Positions 57,070 to 64,000 of a stretch of 64,000 bases of DNA are shown piece by piece (the stretch's first letter is position 1; each line of letters opens with the position of its first letter). Under the pieces are notes generated by a model. It saw only the letters and a list, made by a program, of their open reading frames with translations, was not told where the DNA came from and did no database searches. The translations under genes and the position numbers were made by a program. Source of the stretch: Onchidella celtica (taxonomy: Eukaryota; Mollusca; Gastropoda; Systellommatophora; Onchidiidae); contig OZ007582.1 in NCBI GenBank assembly GCA_963931925.1, positions 36,081,336 through 36,145,335 of the forward strand. Reading direction: 5' to 3'.

Positions 57070-57430
57070 TCACTAGTTGGCCCGCTGACTCGAGGAATAC
57101 ACAGATGTGATTTTTATAGTTGAGTTTCCAACACCAATGTGTACATTGAGATGTAGAACGAAATTTCCTGTCATACTTTTTAACTGTACTCGAAGAAAAC
57201 CGTCTTTTTGTTTCCGGCTCAAAATGTAGAAATACTTTCTTCTCTTCAACTCAGTTGTGGCTCAAAATCAATGAAAGCATTAGAAAATATAACCAACTTC
57301 AAGACCTCTTAAAATATGCCCATGTACACCTTTACGCCTTTCTGAGCTTAATATGATATTTTGTAGAATTTAACGCTCAGCGGTTAAGAAGCCTTTGGTG
57401 ATTACATTGGAGGCCTTACTTTCTTTAGAA
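57070..57430 (+). repeat. Dispersed repeat related to the cassette A insert
   Basis: From CTAGTTGGCC.GCTGACT through TGTAGAACGAAATTTCC, CAACTCAGTT and TTGTAGAATTTAA to GGAGGCCTTACTTTCTTTA, it aligns with 31378-31693. A fragment lies at 48700-48790. Confidence 0.6.
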
Positions 57431-57888
57431 TATGGTGATGATTCACTTGATAAGGTCTTGCTGTTTGAAAACTTGAACTGGCATTTTGAGTGAACTTTTT
57501 GATTGTTCCATTAGAAACTTGATATTTTCTATAAGCTAACAAATAAATTTGCAGGTAAAATGGTAAATAAAGCTAAACTCATAAATGATAAGCCATAACT
57601 GAAAGCTTACATACTCTCCCCACTCCCCACACCCCACCCCTTTTCCCCAACCTACGCTTCCCTTGCGCTGGATGCGGAGCCATCTTAACGCATAGGCACA
57701 CTAGGCAGTTGCCCTGTTGCCCCCAATGGTTTAGGGGGGGGGGGGCCCATGCATGCAAATGTACATGGGTTTTTGATATGGGGAAGAAAATCCCACGCAT
57801 TGCAAAAGAATCTGACCAGGAACCCATAATAGCTGGGCTTATACTTTATATAATTATGGTCCCAAAAGTAGATTTTGTATAGCATGTA

Positions 57889-57940
57889 CAAGTTTTACGG
57901 CGCGTCGTCACGATGACGGCCACTTTCCCTCCTTCACAGT
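57889..57940 (+). repeat. Dispersed repeat, copy 4
   Basis: AAGTTTTACGGCGCGTCGTC followed by ACGATGACGGCCACTTT matches the core of 13081-13155. Confidence 0.5.
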
Positions 57941-58519
57941 CTATTTGAGTACACGTTCTTTATTTATGATTCGTAGTCAGAGCTGTTAAGTTTAATATAA
58001 ATTGAATACATTCATATAATTGTAACACATTGATAATATGCCCAAAAAAGTTGTTTTGTATAGATCTGGAAAAAGTTTTATAAAAGAGTATAACAGTTAT
58101 TTCAATCAAGTTCTAGATCTGGGTCTGTCTCAAAAAGGACAGGATGCGTAGTGGGTCCACGGCAGAAAAGAATTCCTTCATGCAAGTACAAGAAAACGGG
58201 GGTGTGGGGGGGGGGTGTGGAGCAGGGATGAAGGTGGAGTAAATATTTCCATCATTGATTTTGATTGCCATCTGCGGCAATTTCTCCAAGTCTTTGGTAC
58301 ATACAACCAGAGCCGATAAATCCTCTTACTTTAGCGAGTCAAGGTTTACCCAGACATATTGGAAAAGCCGGTAAACACTGATTTATAAACTGCAGTTAGA
58401 CATAGCCGTAGAGCAAAGGCAAAGATTTCAAATTTAGAATGGAAAAATTTAATGTGTTACTTCCTCCAGTTGTATTTTTATCTCCAACAAATTCCCCACG
58501 CCGAAATACACAAACAAAC

Positions 58520-58755
58520 AAAGAAATCTACCGGACATAGTAAAATTCAGGCTACAACAAAAGTGGAATTGGGCTAGATATGTGGGAAGGACGAATTATA
58601 ATGGATGGACAAAAACGCTGCACTGAATGGCAACCATGGACAGGAGAAAGAACACGCGGACCATCAGGAAAAAGATGGCAGGATGATGATTAAAAAGACA
58701 GGCGAAACAACATGGATGAGGAAAACATCAGACAGAAAGGAATGGAAGTCATTTT

Positions 58756-58757
<2 letters not shown>
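58520..58757 (+). pseudogene. Decayed LINE reverse transcriptase C-terminus
   Basis: Across three frames the sequence reads DIVKFRLQQKWNWARYVGR, then WTK, then RCTEWQPWTGERTRGPSGKR and WQDDD, then IKKTGETTWMRKTSDRKEWK. This is the conserved W.WAGH..R....RWT...EW.P..GKR.RGRP..RW.DD region found after the reverse transcriptase of many animal LINEs. Two or more frameshifts and stops break it. It differs from the LINE at 32765-36513 and runs directly into a GA microsatellite. Confidence 0.75.
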
Positions 58758-58818
<61 letters not shown>

Positions 58819-58832
58819 TGAGAGAGAGAGGA
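58758..58832 (+). repeat. (GA)n microsatellite
   Basis: A nearly perfect (GA) run follows the decayed LINE end, possibly the expanded tail of that element. CCCCCTCC-rich sequence (58866-58902) follows. Confidence 0.85.
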
Positions 58833-59584
58833 ATCCAACACCGGGGACACACACATCCTCCATCAACCCCCCTCCTCCCCCCCCCACTCCCCCCCCCCCC
58901 CCTAACAGTGTACTGATTTTCTGTATCACCCCTGTCTGTCTGCAAACTGGACCAAGATAATATCTCCACCACTTTCATCCACTCAAAAAGAAGAAAGTGT
59001 CTTCAAAAGAGAAAACGAACCAACCAATCAACATACAAAAACAACAAAACAAACAAACAAAGGCAATGATTAACAATTGACCTTTTAGTTGATTTTGATT
59101 GATGTGCCCGGACTCCGGCCCGAAAAATAAACAATAATAATAATTTTGAAAAAAAAAAATGGTTCAATATTTTACTCTCTCAAAAAAATTCCACTTGACA
59201 ACACGTCCCGTGGTTCATTGCTCTGGGGCCCGTACATAAATCACGTACACTCCGTCCGTCGGGTTGGGGAGGGGGGGGGGAGGGGGGGGGAGGATTCTGG
59301 GAAGCGACATTTGCACACGTTTTAATTATAGCAATAAATTTATGTTTGGCTTTATATATTTTTTTTTGGACAAAATGAGATCAAATAAGATAAGATAATC
59401 ACTTTACTATCCCACGAGGGGGAATTCACTTTCACAGAGCTTTAGGAGCACATTATATGGTACACACGTCTAAAGTTTAATTACATAAACATAATCATAA
59501 CTCTATAACAGACATATTACATGAGGGAACATGGCATGGAACCTTAGTAAACTATGGCGCAGGTCAGAATCTAGCTGTGATGTG
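58833..59584. other. Non-coding stretch
   Basis: C-rich at 58866-58902 and G-rich at 59258-59292, otherwise AT-rich. No gene recognised. Confidence 0.4.
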
Positions 59585-59865
59585 TGGAGACATGGTGGTC
59601 TAGAGGCAAGGTGCTCGCCTCTTATGGCGAAGGTACCGGGTTCAAATCCCGGTCGGTGCACAGGCATGTTGGAAGTTTGGGATTTTTCTCATATTTTCCT
59701 GTCCCTGATCCTATGGTAGGTAGGATCGAGCACCTAGTCTTCTCGGATAAGGACGAAAAATTGGGAGGGTCCGTGTGCACGTTAAAGATATCTTGGCAGT
59801 TGAAAATCGAAAAGAGCAGGCCGTACAAGGCCGCTGCCTGGCCAAAATTCTAAAAAAAAACAAAC
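59585..59865 (+). mobile_element. tRNA-derived SINE with a long conserved body
   Basis: The head holds RNA polymerase III boxes: box A TGGTCTAGAGGC (59596-59607) and box B GGTTCAAATCC (59639-59649), with the latter inside a CCGGG/CCCGG T-stem. The body contains TCTTCTCGGATAAGGACG and GTCCGTGTGCACGTTAAAGA, words I associate with a conserved SINE domain widespread in molluscs and other invertebrates (Meta- or Nin-type; I cannot decide by eye). It ends in GGCCAAAATTCTAAAAAAAA. The tRNA part lacks a proper acceptor stem, so it is not a functional tRNA gene. Confidence 0.82.
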
Positions 59866-59965
59866 GAATCCCTACCACAACAAGAAAAATGAGGTGTAAA
59901 TGCCAAGGGCAGCGAACGTCTTAAAATAAAGAGCTAAACACAATCTAGCAATGATATCTTACTAA

Positions 59966-60074
59966 GGGGTGAAACTGATCACGGCTGGTGTCGTCGCCAG
60001 ATTGTTGGTGCGCCACCCATACATTTTTTGCTTCTCAGTAGCACAATAGACACTGCCCGCCGCACCCTACTTAC
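59966..60074 (+). mobile_element. Half copy of the 49778-49980 palindromic MITE
   Basis: From GGGGTGAAACTGATCA.GGCTGGTGT through CCATACATTTTTTGCTTC to GCCGCACCC it follows the left half of the other copy and stops at about its centre. It is diverged, so older. Confidence 0.65.
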
Positions 60075-60238
60075 ATACCACGTAAACACATATCGTCACC
60101 TCACAAAAGTACACGGACATACACATACGTACGCACACACTCTCACTTTAACGCTTTCAGGCCCACTCGTGTAACATAGTGCAACTATTTTTTCCCGATA
60201 TTTTAACTTTTCCACCATCCAGTCCCCATGGTAACCAG

Positions 60239-60239
60239 C

Positions 60240-60278
<39 letters not shown>

Positions 60279-60290
60279 GCAGCAACAGCA
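60239..60290 (+). repeat. (CAA)n microsatellite
   Basis: About 13 CAA/CAG units. A (TTG)n run lies at 61017-61037. Confidence 0.9.
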
Positions 60291-61323
60291 ACTACAACAA
60301 AAGCCCCAAAAAATTCCTGATGTACAGAGTGAGATGGATTAGATGAAAGACCGATGAAAGAATGATATCATCATGATGATGAAAGATTTGATGAGAAACA
60401 GGTTAACACACAGCCAGCTCTTTATTATTGCATGGTGCGGGAACTTCCGTGGCGGTGGTGACCTCTGAACTTCTTCATTTGGGAGAGCTGCCAGATGTCC
60501 AGGGAAGAGAACAATGGGGCTGGGATGATCAAGTTGGATTTAAATGGACATGAAGGAAAAATTGGGTCACAAGCCAATTCTATGCTAGGGTGTTGGTCGT
60601 AATGAAATTGTTCAACAGGCAAGTGGGCGAAATGATTCGAAACGAAACATGCAACATAGACAGAAGAAAAAAAACAAAAACCAGTAGGAAACAGTTCGTC
60701 GGTTATTTTCCATATTGTTGTAAGTGCATTTTTTGTCTTTTCCAGAAAATGAGGATCGAAACTCTGAAGAGTTCTGTAAAATCAGACGAGAGCATTACGA
60801 CACAGATATAATTATACGTTCAAAAGTTTTTAACAGATCGGAATGATACTTCTAGATAATGAAATTAGGAGTGAGAGAACCACTTTCATGACAAAACCTT
60901 AAAAGCCACAAAAATGTTGCGTATAACAATATAGCAAATGCCTCAGAAATTCTTAATAATTAGGTGCACACATGCAGCTTTATTGTGTTGCTATTCCACC
61001 TCAATGACGTCATTTTTGTTGTTGTTGTTGTTGTTGTTTTAATGAATGAAGGGAGACGTCCACACATGTGAGTTACGGGCACATTTCAGAGTTAGCTCCA
61101 AGACACAGGATATCGAGACGGACAAATTCATCATTTCTTGTGCTTGTACCAACCATGTCAACAAAGCAACAATTCGCACCACATCCCCTTCATAACTGAA
61201 CGAAAAAGACTAGTAACGCAGAGCTCTGTGAGTACTCACCGTGTTTATATGCGCACAAGCTGTGGACATAATATAGCGAAAGAAGAAATGGTCCGTCTCG
61301 GTATTCTGTCTCGGGTTAGCTTT
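60291..61323. other. Non-coding stretch
   Basis: No gene recognised. A CRE-like TGACGTCA lies at 61005-61012. Small frames, for example 60590-60811, show no family features. Confidence 0.4.
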
Positions 61324-62055
61324 GGCCGCCTTTAGATAGGGCTTCATTTTTCACTTTTAATTCTTCATTCTTTACGAAGGAAACGAAAATAGCAATATAG
61401 AAAAAGAGAGGGACCTTTAGATAGAGATTCATTCTTCACTCTTCACTCTTCATCCATGAATAAGTGAATAGCCCTCCTGACAACAAGAATGAACTTAATA
61501 TTCATTTCTAGTGTGGAATGAAGAGAGGTGGGGGCGTGGCTCCTTTCATTTCAAACACATTTTTTTGTTACAAAGTCAAAATCTGAATTCAGAATCGAAT
61601 TTCTCATTAAATTCTAGTGTGGTTTGATACTAATACTATTATGATTATTAAGTTTTTAAGTTTAAAGACCATGTGTATATGTATTGGGAAAACCCCAACG
61701 ATCAAGGAAATGAAGAGTGAAAACTGAAAAGTGAAAATTGAAGAGTGAAAACTGAAAAGTGAAAATTGAAGAGTGAAAACTGAAAAGTGAAAATTGAAGA
61801 GTGAAAACTGAAAAGTGAAAATTGAAGAGTGAAAACTGAAAAATGAAAATTGAAGAGTGAAAACTGAAAAATGAAAATTGAAGAGTGAAAACTGAAAAGT
61901 GAAAATTGAAGAGTGAAAATTGAAGAGTGAAAACTGAAAAATGAAAATTGAAGAGTGAAAACTGAAAAGTGAAAATTGAAGAGTGAAAACTGAAAAGTGA
62001 AAATTGAAGAGTGAAAACTGAAAAGTGAAAAATGAAGCCCTATCTAAAGGCGGCC
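61324..62055. mobile_element. 732 bp foldback-like element, perfect 35 bp TIRs, minisatellite core
   Basis: The first 35 bases (61324-61358, GGCCGCCTTTAGATAGGGCT onward) are exactly inverted at 62021-62055. A partial second copy of the TIR (CCTTTAGATAGAGATTCATTC) lies at 61413-61434. The right part is a 28 bp minisatellite (61710-62033) made of the same GTGAAAA/TTCACTTTT words that form the inner end of the TIR. No target duplication is clear (left flank TAGCTTT, right flank TTACACG). No coding frame; the Phe-rich minus-strand frame at 61607-62074 follows from the repeat. Confidence 0.78.
61710..62033 (+). repeat. 28 bp minisatellite, about 11-12 units
   Basis: The unit is GAAGAGTGAAAACTGAAAAG followed by TGAAAATT, with a few units reading AATGAAAATT. 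It grades into the right TIR of the surrounding element. Confidence 0.9.
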
Positions 62056-64000
62056 TTACACGCACACAAGTCATGCGACTTTCTTGTGCGGATGTGGCGT
62101 CTGATTTCTTAAAGATCTCGGCCAGTGAAGGGAGGTGTGCACACTTGCGGGACGCCGGCTAGGTATGGAGTTAACGGGTAAATGAAACTGAAAAACGTGT
62201 GCCACAAGACAGGACTGCAAGCCGCGTGTGAGCGCCTAAACTTTGTGTCAGGGTCCTGTGAGACGAACTGGAGTTCATGCGCGGTTTGAGCAGTGCATAA
62301 TCTGCAGTGGCTCGGACAAACTTGTGTTGACTTTGCAGTTTCACTCTCTTGGAGTAAATGCCACTGAAATTCATGTTTTGTGTTTTTTCCCCGGGAGTAG
62401 ACAAAAAAAAAAATCGAAAATACGAAAAGGGTTTAGTCTCGAAGAGTTATGAAAACAGGAAAAAATATCAATTTTTTTATACGTCACTAAACCCAAAAAT
62501 TGAAACAAAGTTTAAAATTAATAAAACCACAACATTACAAAGAAGGAAGGAATGGGGATGAAGAAAGGAAAGACGAGGAAAATAAAAAAGAATGTAAAGA
62601 AAGTGTGGAAGATAAAAACTCTGGCAATATTGAGGAAAGAGAAACTGAAATAGACATTGAAAATTGCAGTGCTCGACAGTAAACGTGTATGTTTCCTTTT
62701 TGCACCTATGACCTAGACTTGGTCCGTCCACTGCAGAATGTGACCTGTAGCTCTCTGTCAATAACTTCCTTTCTTTTCTGTCTGGTGTTCTCCTCATCTA
62801 TGTTGTTCCATCCCTCTCTGTTTACTGTCATCCCGCCATGTTCACCCGGTCTGCTATTATAAACAAAAACATCACCGACTCACATACAGATAGGTAAACA
62901 CACATTCATTCTAACACCCACAAACACTAACTTACTCATTTATTTGTCAGACACACTCAGGCTAAAACCAACACCCACCTCCGCACTCCGGCACCTCCAA
63001 TTTCCAAACCCACAAATATCCAGCCTTCTGCATTGTCTTCTAAATGACGTGAATTGATTTTTCCTCTGCCAACCTCAGCTGATTTTTTTTTTGTGATTGA
63101 TGGCAGTTGATTAGAAGTGAAAGGAGCATTGTGTTGTTTGTTTATTCACGTGAAATTAAAGTTTGGGCTCCAACAATGGGCGCTTATAAACGATACGGAC
63201 TGAAATCTCAAGCCGAGTTAGCGGTTCCTCCAACTCGCGAGGCCATCAGTGCGAGCTATTGAGTGCTGTGCGCATGCGTGCAGATGTCTCGTGTCAAACT
63301 GGGGGAAAACAACAATGGCGTCTTACGCCTCATTTACTTGTGTAGACTTTTCACTTTTCGCTGTCGGACTGACAATGGAGACATTTTCCTGTAACCAAAA
63401 AAAGAAAAAAAAACATTCACGCATTTTCTTTGGCTTACACAATTCATCCGTGTGAACACTGAACAAAAGCTGAGGTTTTTCCGATTTATTTTTTTTTGTT
63501 CTCCTTCCTTTGCCGTTTGAGCCCGTTGAATGACAACTTGAATGAAACGCCCGTGAAGAGCTTCAAAAAACCAACTCCTGCTGGAAAACATCGCAGATAA
63601 TTAGGTGTTAAACCCACTGCGTCCGTCACCGTTGGTAATCCACGGCAAGTAGGTCACCATTTGATCCGTGGCGACGTGCAACTATGCTTGAAGTTCCGTT
63701 TACGTCGGTGGGCTTTGCAAGAGTTATTTTTAGCCAATGAATTCTGTAGGAAACTACGGACTGTTTACGCTGTTCCTAGAACAAGAAACAAAAACAGCAA
63801 CAACAGCAAGACACTTGTTCGGCTACCCTTAAGATAGGATCAAACCAATTCTGATTAGTCCTGGCCAAGACGTTCTGATCTTCTCGTTAATTGAGGTGTC
63901 ATACTGAGCCCGGTCAGACACAATCAGATACTGGCAGACAAGAAGTGCACACCATCATTTCCTATATACTTTTTTTTTTTCTGAGTAAATCCGGGAAGAC
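62056..64000. other. Non-coding stretch with an NRF1-like site
   Basis: No gene recognised. TGCGCATGCG at 63269-63278 is a near-perfect NRF1 motif, 37 bases before an ATG in good context (AACAATGG at 63311-63318). The 47-codon frame that follows (MASYASFTCVDF onward) ends in a Lys run and is not recognisable, so a first exon here is only a possibility. Confidence 0.35.

Larger units (their letters stand above)
55074..58519. other. Long non-coding stretch with dispersed repeats
   Basis: A CA-repeat lies at 55307-55370. A minus-strand copy of the GAGTTT...GCGCGTC repeat lies at 55815-55895 and a plus copy at 57889-57940. A repeat of the 31378-31693 family lies at 57070-57430, and CTCF-like words at 56867-56900. 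No gene recognised. Confidence 0.45.

Noticed and set aside
59585..59660. A genuine tRNA gene
   Set aside because: Boxes A and B are present, but no acceptor stem pairs and the sequence continues into a SINE body.
61607..62074. 155-codon Phe/Ser-rich minus-strand frame
   Set aside because: Translation of a 28 bp minisatellite whose phase rotates; no domain.

Overview
This is a eukaryotic, AT-rich, gene-poor window, probably from a marine invertebrate and most likely a mollusc or another lophotrochozoan. The clues are dense, varied, mostly short transposons, a tRNA-derived SINE with a long conserved body, an APE-type LINE, a tRNA-Leu-primed LTR element with very long LTRs, and many micro- and minisatellites. 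I recognise no intact host protein gene. The only long open reading frame is the LINE polyprotein at 32848-36063 (minus).

Layout. 1-8598: a compound LTR retrotransposon, LTR-internal-LTR-internal-LTR, with 2.5 kb LTRs and only 1.05 kb of internal DNA. 8890-9480: a repeat copy split by a 421 bp terminal-inverted-repeat (TIR) element. 10541-12453: a 1.9 kb element with CAG...CTG-like ends. 14482-16100: a 44 bp minisatellite interrupted by a G-rich 46 bp minisatellite. 18129-19328: a 1200 bp solo LTR with a 4 bp target duplication. 22198-22470: a MITE. 25145-26418: a decayed protein gene lying between perfect 18 bp inverted repeats.

30850-43602: on the minus strand, a series of splice-site-bounded exon-like blocks in which a two-exon cassette (alpha plus beta) of about 1.95 kb is repeated. 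Copies B and C are close, A is more diverged, and the right-hand exon is an alpha/beta fusion. An 80 bp minisatellite inside beta grows from absent in A to about 17 units in the fusion exon. A full-length LINE (32765-36513, 11 bp target duplication) sits in the intron between beta_B and alpha_A. The two sister cassettes preserve its empty site. No frame stays open across the exons, so the transcript, if real, is probably non-coding.

43603-64000: mostly non-coding DNA carrying a GATCTA palindromic repeat, GA/CT and TCTA microsatellites, a palindromic Harbinger-like MITE (49778-49980) and its half copy (59966-60074), a hAT-like MITE (52769-53395), a decayed LINE 3' end (58520-58757), a SINE (59585-59865), and a 732 bp foldback element with 35 bp perfect TIRs around a 28 bp minisatellite (61324-62055).

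The most promising observations are the duplicated exon cassette locus, the compound LTR element whose outer LTRs match each other but not the middle one, and the inverted-repeat-bounded pseudogene of an uncharacterised protein family. All calls come from reading the sequence by eye; no database search was run.
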